This document shows positions 28,676 to 40,939 of a stretch of DNA of 64,000 nt, piece by piece. The stretch is taken from the NCBI RefSeq assembly GCF_947507565.1, contig NC_089175.1, positions 3,709,733 to 3,773,732 of the forward strand, read 5' to 3'. Within the stretch, counting starts at the first letter, position 1. Each line of letters opens with the position of its first letter. The notes beneath the pieces were generated by a model. It searched no databases, had not been told where the DNA came from, and saw only the letters and a list, made by a program, of their open reading frames with translations. The position numbers and the translations under genes were made by a program. This DNA is from Oscarella lobularis (lineage: Eukaryota; Porifera; Homoscleromorpha; Homosclerophorida; Oscarellidae).

Positions 28676-31251
28676 TCAGTGATCAGCAAGCTTGGTGACT
28701 CCAGTGTAGGGAACAGACTCCTCCTCCTTGGTTTTCTTCACTTTCTTCATATTCGTTTCCTCCTTTTCTGGCGTCTGCTTGGCCAAATCCAATTGAGCAT
28801 ATTGAAGTGGCTAGAAAACGATAGTTGGAATTAGTACGTTCGGTTAGGAGTCTGCCACATGCTGTGGCGATTTCGGTAGTGAGGAGAGCGCACAGACGGT
28901 GTCTTTTTAGAATCTCGCTCTGCCTGCGCTCTCTTCAGCTCATTAATTAAACTACATTAGCTAAATACGTGTTGATCAAGCGATGCACCTTCTACTTTTA
29001 TAAAATCGACTTAATATTATCTACCTCAGAAGGTTTCACATCGCTGTAAGTCACTGAATCTTTGGCTCGGTTCTCTTTGACTGGTGCTGGACCAGCTTGG
29101 GCTAGTTCCAGCTCAGCATAATTAAGTCCGTCACCGCCGCCCTAACGATACATACTATGGCAATCAACACCCGATTTTTAAACTCTTCCTGCCTTCTTCT
29201 TTGTGACAGACTCTTCTCCAGTCTTCTGTTTCTGATTCGTTGGCTCTACTTCAGTAAGTTCTATTAGAATCAAAGCTATTTCTATCTAAAGTCTTGCCTT
29301 TGGATGATGGACGAAACTTGACACACCAGATGACAATGATTACTACAACAATAAGCAATGCAACGCATCCAGCACAAATGCCGGCAATAGCACCAGCGTT
29401 CAACTCTTCGAAAACACTCAGTAAGGTAAATGATGTGAATAAAGCATACCTTCCGAGTCTTTACCTTCTGAGTCTTTGAGAGTTACCGAAACAGAAGTGC
29501 AGTTGTTTCCTTCCTTACCCAAATTGTTGATGGCAATCACTTTTACACTGTACATTGTATTAGGCATCAGCTTGTCGATCAGAATGCTCTGATATTTCCC
29601 GTCTTGAGCTTTAAAGTCTCTTCGTTGATCATTGATAAACACCCTGTACGTTGATACTGATACACTGGGGTCATCTCTGCCAGTGTCTTGGACAGAATCA
29701 AATTCCAACTTCAAAGAAACAGAAGTCTTTTCTTTCACGTTGTCATCAGTAAGACAGACACTACCAGGTTTACCTACCAATAGACACTATTCACCATTGG
29801 CAATTACTACTGTATCAGCTAGAACTGACCAGGTGGATTGGTACTCATCACAACAATCGATGAATTTTCACGTGTCCCTACTGAATTGTCTGCTTCTACA
29901 TGAATTGCATAGGTTGTGTTTGATTTCAGACCAGTTACTGTAATTGGAAGACTGTTGGAGCCTTGGCTGCCACTTACACCATTTCCTACATAGTACACAG
30001 TGTATCCGCCGCTAACGAAATTTGTAATTGTCGGGCATGTGACTTGAATTGAAGTTCGGTTTGTTGTACCTTGAATTGGTATTATACACTTTCCTGGAGT
30101 GATTACTGAATGCAATAAGCGTCACAATTCTTATTTTTTACTTACTGGTAGGAATTGTTTCACGAATTTCACATAATTTTCCCAATCCAAGAACGTTAAC
30201 CGCCAAAACAGCGATTACCAGTTCATCACCATCATTCACAGAAGTGTTTGCCTTCAACAAAGATCTTTGTACCCAATCAATTGACTTGCCATTGGCAGAC
30301 AAATTATAACCAGTCACAGGGAATCCTCCGTCGTCTTGAGGTTCATTCCAACTAAATGTTGCTAATGGCCTAATCAAGCCATCATAGCTGCACATCAAGT
30401 CTCCCGGTGGACCTACAAATAACCAATGGTTACCTGAAGAATGATGTTTCTCCAAACAGATTTTACTTCTAATAATTAAGTGAAACGTTTTCGTAGTTAT
30501 TTCCAGTGACGCATCTTTTGTGTCTGCTATGCAGGCGACGTTGGTAGCATTGCACTGTCGTGAAATTGAATTAATAGTATAGAATTGATTGGCATCTCCT
30601 GATGGCATTCCATTGCAGCCGGGTGTTGGAGTCCAAGAAATCAGTGCTGGAGGATTTCCTGTATTACGTATAATGTCTGAACAGTTCAATTGCAAAAGCC
30701 TTGGCATCTCAGTTGTATTTTTCTCAACTGTAGTCTTAGAAACGTTGCAGCATGGAGAAACTGAAGGAAGTACCATAAAAAGTATTACTACGTACAAAAA
30801 ACTGACTTACACAATACTGTGAGATTCAGGAAAGGTGAGTAGGTCTTGTTACCATTGTCGTCCGTGCCAACAACACGAATATTAACAGAGGAAGCAAAGT
30901 GAAATCGAACTGGAATAGTCGATGGGTACCATTCGAACCACGACCCGTTGTAGACACCATAAGAGATCCGATAGAAATATCGGCTTTCCGACCAGAAACG
31001 GCAGAGACGATGCTGCTCTCTTGCTCGTTATAAACGATCCTTGCTTCCGATACCTCCAACAGGTAGCTGGCCCGAACAAGTACACGCGTATCCTTTCTGG
31101 CTCGGAGAACTCCAGACGGAGTAATAGACACTTTTTGTCCATTGGTCCATTGACCATAAAAATACGCAAGAGCTACACAAGATAACAGTCCAAACTACGA
31201 CGAGAAGATTGGTTTCGACAACGAACCAAAGAGAGAGCTCCACTGAATCAT
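28676..31251 (-). pseudogene. ITIM-tailed receptor 10 with one 10-bp deletion (head II, FN3 alpha, tail A)
   Basis: Minus strand. Exons: 31251-31227 (leader MIQWSSLFG), 31172-30811 (Ig-1), 30760-30467 (Ig-2), 30412-30146, 30093-29830, 29773-29450 (FN3 x3), 29405-29298 (TM, AIAGICAGCVALLIVVVIIVIW), 29260-29184, 29141-29025, 28810-28676 (tail A). The tail has LNYAELEL and VTYSDVK (canonical ITIMs), QYAQLDL and VPYTGVTKL. The TM exon ends in a GC donor, as in receptor 3. The coding sum is 1973 nt, not a multiple of three: Ig-1 lacks 10 bp near 30895 relative to the inverted copy at 31406-31756 (the stretch after TTGCTTCCTCTG). Everything else is intact, so this may be a null allele, a recent death or an assembly error. 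Confidence 0.8.
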
Positions 31252-31319
31252 TTTTCCGAGGGGCCCCACCTAGAATTCCGGGAACTGAGAAAGCGTTTCA
31301 GTCTTTCAGTTTCCCGGGC
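31252..31319. promoter_or_regulatory. 68-bp bidirectional promoter, receptors 10/11
   Basis: Only 68 bp separate the two divergent ATGs. The minus-strand side holds the start-proximal box (TTCCCGGAATTCTAGGTGG on that strand), and the plus side has AGTTTCCCGGGC directly before the ATG of receptor 11. Confidence 0.6.
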
Positions 31320-33396
31320 ATGATTTTCGTTCTTCTTGTCGTCGTGTGCCATCTGGGTAAATAAACTAGCTAGACCTGTCAAACTTTTTCCAAGCAAAAG
31401 TGTAGGCTCGCTAGTATCGCAGAAAGTGTTCATTACCCCGTCTGGAGTTCTCCGAGCCAGAAAGGATACGCGTGTACTTGTTCGGGCCAGCTACCTGTTG
31501 GAGGTATCGGAAGCAAGGATCGTTTATAACGAGCAAGAGAGCAGCATCGTCTCTGCCGTTTCTGGTCGGAAAGCCGATATTTCTATCGGATCTCTTATGG
31601 TGTCTACAACGGGTCGTGGTTCGAATGGTACCCATCGACTATTCCAGTTCGATTTCACTTTGCTTCCTCTGTACGATAATGCTAATATTCGTGTTCTTGG
31701 CACGGACGACAATGGTAACAAGACCTACTCACCTTTCCTGAGTCTCACAGTATTGTGTAAGTCAGTTTTTTGTACGTAGTAATACTTTTTATGGTACTTC
31801 AGTTTCTCCATGCTGCAACGTTTCGAATTCTAAGACTACTGAGCAAAATACAACTGAGATGCCAACGCTTTTACAATTGAACTGTTCAGACATTATACAT
31901 GATAGAGGAAATCCTCCAGCACTGATTTCTTGGACTCCAACACCCGGCTGCAATGGAATGCCATCAGGAGATGCCAATCAATACTACACTATTAATTTAA
32001 TTTCACGACAGTGCAATTCTGCTAATGTCACCTGCATAGCAGACACAAAAGATGCGCTCCTGGATATCACCATGAAAACGTTTCATTTGATCATTAGAAG
32101 TAAAATCTGTTTGGAGAGACACCATTCTCCGGATAGCGATTAAGTATATATTTGTAGGTCCACCGGGAGACTTGATGTGCAGCTATGACGGCTTGATCAG
32201 GCCATTAGCAACATTTAGTTGGAATGAACCTCAAGACAACGGAGGATTCTCAGTGACTGGTTACAGTTTGTCTGTTGATGGACGTTTTGTAGATTGGCAA
32301 CAAGGCAGTTTGCTGAACTACAACATTCAAGTGAAAGATGGTGATCAACTGAAGTTCAGTATTTCAGCAGTGAACATTCTTGGATCTGGACCTTCATGTG
32401 AAGTACGTAATACTATACCAACCAGTGAGTGAATTATTTAGAAGACAGCGCTAGCGCTCTGTTGCATTGTACTATCGTTTCAGGAAGCTGTCTTATGCCA
32501 AGTCAAAGTGCTGCATCAAGAACTTCAATTACAATAGATTGTCTGTCGAATTCAACTATTGCTAAGAGCGCATACGTTGTTTACTACTCGGGAAACAGCA
32601 CAAAATCAAAGAAATCTTCAACGAGCCTACCAATTACAATTTCTAACCTAACTCCTGGCATAAAATATGTAGTTACGGTAGAAGCAGAAAATTCGGCAGG
32701 ATATCGTGAAAACTCAACTACAGTGGTGATGAGGACCAAGGCGCCTGGTTCGTTCATTTTATTGTTAACAGCTAACTTGCAGAACGTATCTATGTAGGTG
32801 CTCCGAATCGTGTCAGTCTCACCAACGGCAATGTGAAAGAAATATCATCTACGTCTTTTACCTTGGAATTCTTTTCTGTTACAGACTCCGGCAGAGACAA
32901 TGTTACTGTAACGAAATATCGCATCTACATTGACAACTCGCCACGTGACTTCGAAGCTCAAGCAGAAAATACCCAAAGATTTGTCATAGATAGTCTTGCA
33001 ATGGGGAGAGCATACGTAGTCCAAGTGGCTGCAGTTAATGAAATAGGCGAAGAAGGTGAGAAAAGTCTTCCAATAGCAGTAGCGAAGTATGAGAGCGGAG
33101 TATCATCTGGAGCGTTGGCTGGGTCTGTCATCGGTTCTCTGTTGATGGGAGCTGCGATTGGTGTTGTTCTAACCTACGTTGTCTCAAGGCGGCTGGCGAA
33201 AAATCCGAATCCGACACAAGAAGAAAGCGTAGAAATGAAGGATTCCTATCTGTACGCTGAGAGTCGTCGCAAGGGTCCGCCAAAGGCCGACGTTCAGATG
33301 GCAACAGAGCCCGCTTATGAAGATGCTGGCAAATTACGCGTTCCACAGCGAGAGCATAAAAATCCTGCTTATGCCACCCCTGGAAGCGCCAATTGA
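31320..33396 (+). CDS. Ig/FN3 transmembrane receptor 11 (head II, FN3 alpha, tail C)
   Basis: 604 aa. Exons: 31320-31356 (leader MIFVLLVVVCHLG), 31406-31756 (Ig-1), 31803-32099 (Ig-2), 32158-32424 (FN3-1), 32484-32747 (FN3-2), 32798-33396 (FN3-3, TM and tail in one exon). All phase 1, sum 1815 nt in frame. Ig-1 (to 129) has no B/F cysteine pair. FN3-1 carries CSYDGLIRPLATFSWNEP. TM is ALAGSVIGSLLMGAAIGVVL. The tail has YLYAESRRKG, PAYEDAGKL and NPAY. Ig-1 is an inverted near-copy of receptor 10's Ig-1. Converges on receptor 12. Confidence 0.9.
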
Positions 33397-33621
33397 GTGA
33401 CCAGTCTTCAGCTTTACTGTTTGTACGTTTTCCAATTTTTGTCCTTTCTCTTTTAGTGTTTCTTCAATGGGCTCATAGTCCCAGGTTTTTATACTAAGCG
33501 ACTAGGCTCGGCTTTTTCAACTGTTTTCCCTGACGTGAAACAACACCAACATACGCACATAGCAAGAGAACAAAAGGGACTCTTATCAAACAACTGCTGC
33601 CAGTTTACTCAGTTTCTGTTT
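33397..33621. other. convergent intergenic unit, copy 1
   Basis: Lies between a C-tail stop and a B-tail stop on the other strand. The words ATAGTCCCAGG, CTCGGCTTTTTCAACTGTT and CTGACGTGAAAC recur at 46731-46919 and more weakly at 56720-56924, so the C-tail/B-tail convergent pair was duplicated as a block. Confidence 0.6.
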
Positions 33622-35880
33622 CTACACGCTTCTACCAGCTACGTGATAGGAAGGATTATTCGTGGTCAGTGGCGCGGCAGTGCTTTTGCTAATAGGAGCC
33701 ACGTCTGCATACACCGGAGCCGTTGTCTTTTTTACGCCTCCGCTTGAATCATATATCGGTGACGTCGTCACCCTGGTCATTTCTTTAGTACCTGTAATGA
33801 CTTCACGTTTTGAGTCACTTTTTGTTTCTACGCAGTTAGATGTTGATTAGTTTCTTAATGCGCACAAGTCTACAATACCTTTGCTCTTTCTTGACGTAAA
33901 AAGAAAATACGTGGCAACGACAGAAATAATTACAGCAGCAACTGAAGCAATCACAATAGCAACGATGACGCCAACACTCAGTCCTTCATAAATTGATTAA
34001 AAATACTTACTAAGTTTACACTAAACTGTAAATACCGGCGGATTTTCCTTCTTCTAGAGTTGTTATCAAAACAGAAGTGCAGTTGTTACCTTCTTCACCC
34101 AAGTTGTTGATGACAATCACTGTCACACTGTACATTGCACTAAGCATCAACTTGCCAATCAAAATTCTCTGAATTTCTCCTTCTTGAGCCTCAAAGTCTC
34201 TTCGTTGATCATTGATAAACACCCTGTACATTGATACAATGGCATCATCTCTGCCAGCGTCTTGGACAGAATCAAACACCAGCGTAAAAGAAACAGATGT
34301 AATGTCATCTACGTTGTCATTCGTAAGACAGACACTGCCAGGTTGACCTACCAGTGGGCACTATTTTGATCATTACTAAACTACAGGTACAGAACTGACC
34401 AGGTGCATTGGTCCTCATCACGTCACTCGACGAGTTTTCACGTTTGCCTACTGAGTTGTCTGCTTCTACAATAATTGTATACGTTGTGTTTGATTTCAGA
34501 CCAGTTACTGTAATTGGAAGACTATTGGAGCCTTGACGGCCACTTACACCGTTTCCTACATAGTACACAGTGTATCCGCCGCTAACGAAATCTGCAGCTG
34601 TTGGGCATGTAACTTGAATTGAAGTTCGGTTTGTTGTACCTTGAATTGGCATTGTACATTTTCCTGGAGTGATTACTGAATGCAATAAGCGTCACAATTC
34701 TTATTTTCACTTACTGGTAGGAATTGTTTCGCGGATGTCACATAGCTTTCCCAATCCAAGAACGTTAACCGCCGAAACAGTAATCACCAGTTCATCACCA
34801 TCGTTTACAGAAGTGTTTGCCTTCAACATAGATCCTTGCACCCAATCGATCGATTTGTCATTGGCAGACAAATTGTAATCAGTCACCAGGAATCCTCCAT
34901 CGTCTTGAGGTTCTCTCCAACTAAACGTTGCTAATGGCCTGATCAAGCCATCATAGCTGCACATCAAGTCTCCCGGTGGACCTACAAATACAGTATACAC
35001 TTAATGGTTATCCGGAGAATGGTGTCTCTCCAAACAGATTTTACTTCTAATAATTAGGTGAAACGTTTTCGTAGTGATCTCCAGTAACGCATCTTTTGTG
35101 TCTGCTATGCAGGTGACATTGGCAGAATTGCACTGTCGTGAAATTGAATTAATAGTATAATATTGATTGGCCTCTCCTGATGGCATTCCATTGCAGCCGG
35201 GTGTTGGAGTCCAAGAAATCATTGCTGGAGGATTTCCTCTATTACGTATAATGTCTGAACAGTTCAATTGCAAAAGCGTTGGCATCTCAGTTGTATTTCT
35301 CTCAACTGTAGTCTTAGAAACGTTGCAGCACAGGGAAGCTGGGAAAAACGCCTAAAAAAGGATCGTACACGCCAAAATCGACTTACACAATACTGTTAGA
35401 TTCAAGAACTGTGAGTAGATCCTGGAATTATCAAGATTTATGCCGACGACGCGGATAGTAGCACCATCATACTGAGACAGCATAGTGAAATTGAATTGGA
35501 AAAGTCGATGAGTGATATTTCCACCAAGACCCGTGGTAGATACTGTAAACGATCCAATTACGAAATTCATTTTCGCATCCAAAACGACAGAAGCTCGAGC
35601 ATAGGTTTCTTTTCCATTATAAACGATCCTTGCCTCCTCGAACGAGCTCGCATAGGCGCTCCGAACAAGGACACCTACACCCTCTTTGTCCCGGAGAATT
35701 CCAGACGGACTAATCTTCACTTCCTGCTGTTCAGTCCATCGAATAAAAACGTAGATAACTATACAAAAATAACGTCAGCCTAGTCTACACCCCCACCTCC
35801 ATACTGAGAACTAGCCCCGATTTACGAACGGTCAGGGGGTAACACAATTCCGCACCAAAGAGACAGTTCCACCGAATCAT
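33622..35880 (-). CDS. Ig/FN3 transmembrane receptor 12 (head II, FN3 alpha, tail B)
   Basis: 614 aa, minus strand. Exons: 35880-35856 (leader MIRWNCLFG), 35758-35387 (Ig-1), 35338-35045 (Ig-2), 34981-34715, 34663-34400, 34347-34036 (FN3 x3), 33983-33879 (TM, VIVAIVIASVAAVIISVVATYF), 33827-33622 (tail). All GT-AG, phase 1; sum 1845 nt in frame. The tail has SPIYDSS, APVYADVAPIS and NPSYHVAG, ending RSV. Ig-2 starts CCNVSKTTVERNTTE and is rich in N-glycosylation sequons. It differs from receptor 23 by point changes over its whole length, so the two are block duplicates. Confidence 0.9.
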
Positions 35881-35917
35881 TTCGAACCACAACCCACCCA
35901 AATCCGGGAGATTCGCA
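35881..35917. promoter_or_regulatory. 37-bp bidirectional promoter, receptors 12/13
   Basis: The two ATGs face away from each other across only 37 bp, which contain the start-proximal box for the minus gene (CCCGGATTTGGGTGGG on that strand). A matching layout survives at 59175-59213 beside receptor 23. Confidence 0.65.
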
Positions 35918-38151
35918 ATGCTTTTTTTGCAGCTTCTCTTTGTCTATCGTATAGGTAAACTATCAGTATGTAGACTAGCTTTCAGAAGTGAAATTTTGAC
36001 GGCCGAAGATATCAAAGGGAATAACGATCGATCCGTCTGGAGCTCTTCGGGCAAAGCAGGGAACGCGTGTGTCTCTTCGAAGCGAACCTCCGACCATCAC
36101 AAGAAATCACCGTATTGTTTACAACGGAAAAGAGAGCGAGATACTGCCTTCTGATCAGATCGGCGACTCAAGAGACATTTCTCCTCCACCATTTGAAGCA
36201 TCCGTGACGTTTGTCGGTGAGCTAGGGAGGATACGCATGTCCTTGTTCGAAGCAGCTGCCTGCTTGAGGTAGCTGAAGCAAGGATCGTCTATAACGAACA
36301 AGAGAGCGCCGTCATCTCCACGATTTCTGGTCGAAGAACAGAGATTTTCATCGGATCATTTATGGCATCCACAATGGGTCTTGGTGCGAATGGCACCCAT
36401 CGACTATTCCAGTTCAATCTCACTCTTGTCCCTCTCTATGATGGTGGGCAGTATTCGTATTGTTGGTATAGATGGCGGTGGTTCCCAGACCTACTCATCT
36501 TTCTTGAATCTCACAGTATTGTGTAAGTCAGTCAGGAAAAAGGTGCTTGATCAGCTTATTTTTCAGTTTCCCCGTGCTGTAGCGGGCTTCTTCAGCATGA
36601 AGCACGAAATGCTACAGACTTCGTGATTCCGCCTCTAAACTGCAGTGACATTATTAGCAATATTGGAAATCCGAAAGTAGCCAAAATTGTTTGGACTATT
36701 ACTCCAGAGTCACAAAAGTGTGAGGGAATGCCAACGGGAAGTTTCAATGAACTGTATACTTTCAATTCGTCTGACAATTTGAGAAACTGCAACGACGCAA
36801 ATGTTGTATGTAGAGCAGCAAACGAAGTGGGATCTACTACAAAGACTTACACATTGATTTTCAACTGTGAGAATTTTAGCATGCTATGATGTTTATGGAA
36901 TTAATTAGACGTGTTCTAGCTGTTCCTGGAATACCCAGAAAATCAGCGCAAGAGCAGCCGACACCTCTTCCCAATGGAATCATTATTGCATGGCAAGCAC
37001 CAGTAGATAGTGGAGGATTCAAGATTATTGACTACGAATATGAAGTGATTGGAAAAACGGGTTCAGTGATTCTATCTGAAAACGTACGAAGCACTACCAC
37101 CAGCGCTCAAATTTCTGGTCTCGGGGTCGCAGAGTTGTACACCTTCACTGTATCAGCTGGCAATGCTTTAGGAAGAAGTGATCGTCTCAATGTCTCGTTT
37201 AAATCACCCGACGGTACATCGCGCTTGATTTGTCTCTTGTAAAACAGGCGAGATTTTTTAGTTCCGAGAACCATTTCGAACGTGGAAACTAGAACTGTCA
37301 ATTGGACAGCAATTGAAATGTTGTGGACACCTTTAGGAATTGATGCTGCAGTTGAACTACCACTGACCAGGTACGTAGTTGAAATACGTGGAACGGGCAA
37401 AGACACGTTTTCAGTCGGCTCTATGAAAGCAAACTTCTTATTTACTGGGCTTCTACCAGAGAAAATTTATCATTTTAATGTCTATGCAGAAAACGGAGTT
37501 CGGGGAGGAACAGCTCGTCGCTCAAAGGCTCTACTAACTTTGAAGGTTACTTAAAGAAACAATATTTCATTTTCTTTAACTTTGAAAATTTATAGGCGCT
37601 CCAAAGGTAGTTTCAGTCAAGAGTACGACGTGTATGCGGTCACATCTACGAGTTTCACATTGACCTTTCGTTCTATCGTTAATTCCAGCCAAGGCTTCGT
37701 TGTTGTAGAGTTTACGTGAACAACTTGCCACGGGAATTTTTAGCTCAACCGGGAAATACTCAGACATTTACAGTAGACGGTCTTGTATCAGGAAGAGCGT
37801 ATGCAGTTCAAGTGGCGGCTGTAGATAATTTTGGCAGAGAAGGTGAGAAGAGTCTTCCCATCGCCGTTGCTACGGCAGCGAATAGCGGAATATCATCTGG
37901 TGCTTTGGCTGGATTAGTCATTGGTACTCTTTTGGCGGGATTTCTCATTGGCACTCTCACAGGCTTTTCTATAACACGTACCGTCACGAAACGTACACTA
38001 GTTCGCAGGATAAAAAACATACGCAAGGAGAAAGCTTGGAGATGAATGACTCTTGCCTCTATGCCGAGGCTCGTCGCAAAGATCCGTCAAAGCAAGTGGA
38101 GCCCACATATGAAGAGGCCGGCCAAGCACGTGTCTGTCTATCCACCTAAAA
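35918..38151 (+). pseudogene. receptor 13 mosaic pseudogene (double Ig-1, FN3 beta, tail C)
   Basis: Leader 35918-35954 (MLFLQLLFVYRIG). The Ig-1 exon (to 36522) is a chimera: the first half of one Ig-1 runs to FVG at about 36220, then a second Ig-1 of the receptor-11 type restarts (DTHVLVRSS..) in another frame, with a further one-base excess near 36445. Ig-2 (36567-36866), FN3-1 (36920-37213) and FN3-2 (37262-37545) are open and beta type. FN3-2 ends in phase 0 but the next exon (from 37598) needs phase 1, and FN3-3 has frameshifts. TM (ALAGLVIGTLLAGFLIGTL) and a frameshifted C tail (CLYAEARRKD, TYEEAG) end at TAA 38149-38151. A beta triplet on a C tail occurs only here. Confidence 0.8.
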
Positions 38152-38407
38152 AGTAGGATTTTCTGGTGGCATGGGAGTGACTGCTGAAATATGTTCTTGT
38201 TTGTTTTTGTTTTTTCTGACTTTGTTTCTTTCCTAGTGGGTGGCTACTGTATGATCAACGCTTTCGCTTTCAAGTTAAACATACGGGCGCCGCAAAGGCG
38301 AGTTACAGTGTGCGAGGCTTCTTGATTGAATGTAAACGTGCGATCTCCTTTGATTACAGTGCAACGGCTACAACGCACGATTTGTTTTATTCTCAGACAA
38401 TAAGGGA
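38152..38407 (+). promoter_or_regulatory. conserved intergenic unit (copy 2)
   Basis: Same blocks as 27092-27338 (GTGGGTGGCTACTG variant, AACGCTTTCGC, ACATACGGGCGCC, CGAGGCTTCTTGATTGA), ending at the leader of receptor 14. Confidence 0.6.
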
Positions 38408-40686
38408 ATGTATATCAACTTGACGTTTCTGCTACAGCTTCTTGTTGCGTGCTATCAAGGTAAACACTCACAGGCTTGAGAGAGTATTGAGATATACGAA
38501 CAGCTAACTTTGTAGCCGACCTGTTGCTTTCTCAAACCATGACCATAAATCCATCTGGAAGTCTTCGGGCAAAGCAAGGAACACGGGTCTCACTTCGAGG
38601 CGACGTTTCGCTTCTGGTGAGAAGTCCTCGGATCGTTTTCAACGGAAAAGAGAGCGATGTAATTCCTTCTGATGTGGTCGGTGCCTCGGTCAAGATTTCT
38701 GTTCCACCATTTGAAGCAGTCGCAACGTACGTCGGTGGAAATGCCACCCACTTTCTTTTCCAGTTCGATTTCATGTTGCTCTCTGAATACGACGATGCTT
38801 CTATTCGCATCGTTGCTGTAAGTGGCGGCGTTGCAACAAAGGTGTATTCGCCGTTTCTCAATTTGACAGTTTTATGTAAGACGTCAGAAAACGAATACGG
38901 TATTGTATTTTGATCGAATGTTATGCAGTTCCTCCGTGCTGTAACGTGTCACTCCAACAGGAAGCGCGAAATGCCACAGACCCCATCATTCCTCCTTTGA
39001 ACTGTAGTGAAATTACTAATGACGTTGGGAATCCGGCAGTAACAAAAATTACGTGGAGCGTTACTTCCGAGCCCGATTCACTGTGCGTAGGAATTCCAAC
39101 AGGAAGTTTGAATGAATTATACACTTTCAACCCGTCTCACAATTTGAGAAATTGTAATAATGCTAACGTTGTTTGTAGAGCAGCAAATGAAGTGGGATCT
39201 ACCACAAAGACGTTTACATTGATTTTCAACTGTGAGTCTAAACGCATACAATGCTGTGACATTGATGGAGCTAATGTTCTAGCTGTTCCTGGAATACCCA
39301 CAAATCCACTGCAAGGTTCCCCAATACCTAATGGGGTTGCTATTGCGTGGCAAGCACCCATAGATGATGGAGGCTTCGACATAATTAACTACAAATATGA
39401 CGTGATCGGCAAAATATCTGAAACTGTACCGAGCGCTACCACCAGTGCCAACATTTCCGGTCTCGGAGTCGCAGAGTTATACACCTTCACTGTATCAGCT
39501 GGTAATGCTCTAGGAAGAAGTGATCGTCTTAATGTCTCATTTGAATCACCTGATAGTAAGTTGGTACGTAGTTTGCGTTGGCTGATCTAAACAGTACATC
39601 TGCAGTTCCAAGGGCAGTGTCTGGTGTTCAATCTCGAATAATTAATACTTCCTCGACAGAAATATCTTGGTCACTTCTAACGGTTGATGTGTCTGTGGAA
39701 TTGAATGTGACTCAATACTTTATAACTATCGTTAACGGAACAGCCAATCAAAACATGACAGTTTCTGGAGATACTAGCTCAGTCATATTCACGGGTCTTC
39801 CGTCTGGATCATATTTCAACTTCAGTATATATGCGCTGAATGGAGTTCGAGGAGGAATCCCTCGCAGAACGTTTGTTACAGGCATGACGAATCCAAAAGG
39901 TATAAGAGACGAAGTTGTAAGTTTATTGGTATTGTTGCTAAAGCAATGTGTGCAGGCACGCCAGGTACACCAGAACAGCTTACAGTTAAATCAAAGACGT
40001 CTAAATGTGTCACATTGACGTGGCGGGCTGTTGATGACGCTGGGGGAAATGGTTTTGTGATCAAGCGATACATCATTGCGTATTCAAGTCAAGGCAGTAC
40101 CGCTACAAAAGCGGACGTGAAGACGGTGTTACCAGAACATGATCCCAATGTAGAACACCCAGTATGTGAACTAACACCAGAAACAAGCTACATTTTTCAA
40201 GTTGCTGCAGAAAATCAAGTCCGTCGGGGAAGACTGAGTGAAAGTGTTATGGAAACGACAGACAAAGAGAAAGGTTTGTTTTTGCGGGTGTTTAGATAAC
40301 AACGCTAATAAACAGCACAGAGTCTGCTTTTCCTGTGGGTCTGGTTGTGGGATTAACAATTAGCATATTGGTTGGAATAGGTTTTTTCATGCGCCTCTGC
40401 TGTTGTCGAAAAAGAAAGAAAACGGGTAAAGTTGGCTGCATATTGGCTTGCTATTCCATTCGCTATCTCTTTAGAAAACTTGACTCGCGGTTCAAGCGCT
40501 GCTCCCGATGCAGCAGAAATGAAGCAAATGACAAAGTCGCCAATTTATGATTCAAGCCAAGGCACAGGCAAAGGTGGCCTCACGGCTCCAGTTTACGCAG
40601 CCGTAACTCCCGTCAACGACAACAATCCTGTGCCACTTACAACAACGAATCCCGCTTATCAAACAGCTGGTACAGGCAAGCAGTGA
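38408..40686 (+). CDS. Ig/FN3 transmembrane receptor 14 (head II, FN3 beta, tail B)
   Basis: 638 aa. Exons: 38408-38459 (leader MYINLTFLLQLLVACYQG), 38516-38875 (Ig-1), 38929-39231 (Ig-2), 39283-39555, 39606-39899, 39956-40273 (FN3 x3), 40321-40425 (TM, GLVVGLTISILVGIGFFM), 40475-40686 (tail). All GT-AG, phase 1, sum 1917 nt in frame. Ig-1 lacks the canonical cysteines; Ig-2 begins PPCCNVSLQQEARN. The tail has SPIYDSS, APVYAAVTPVN (D to A in the YADV motif) and NPAYQTAG. The tail exon is nearly identical to 26880-27091 and 63034-63243, whereas the Ig exons are closest to pseudogene 7. Confidence 0.9.
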
Positions 40687-40939
40687 TGCTGTTCAAGCGA
40701 ACGCGTTTTAGTCTCGGAATAGAGTACATTCTCTGAACTGCTGAAAGTTTTTCTTCTTCTGATTTTGCTTAGTGGATGACTAGTATCAACGCTTTCGCCT
40801 TCAAGTTAGACATACAGGCGCCACGAAGGCGAGTGTACGATGTGTGAGGCTTCTTGATTGACTGTAGACGTGCTGTCTTTTCTGATTACAGTGCGAAAGC
40901 CACGACGGTCACGGTTTGTCGTTCTCAGACAAGAAGAAC
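40687..40939 (+). promoter_or_regulatory. conserved intergenic unit (copy 3)
   Basis: Near-identical to 27092-27338 and 63244-63515, again joining a B-tail stop to an MHFNLKFVLQ leader. Confidence 0.65.

Noticed and set aside
36210-36240. A spliced intron removing the Ig-1 junction in receptor 13
   Set aside because: The donor word is good but no acceptor restores frame, and other frameshifts follow.
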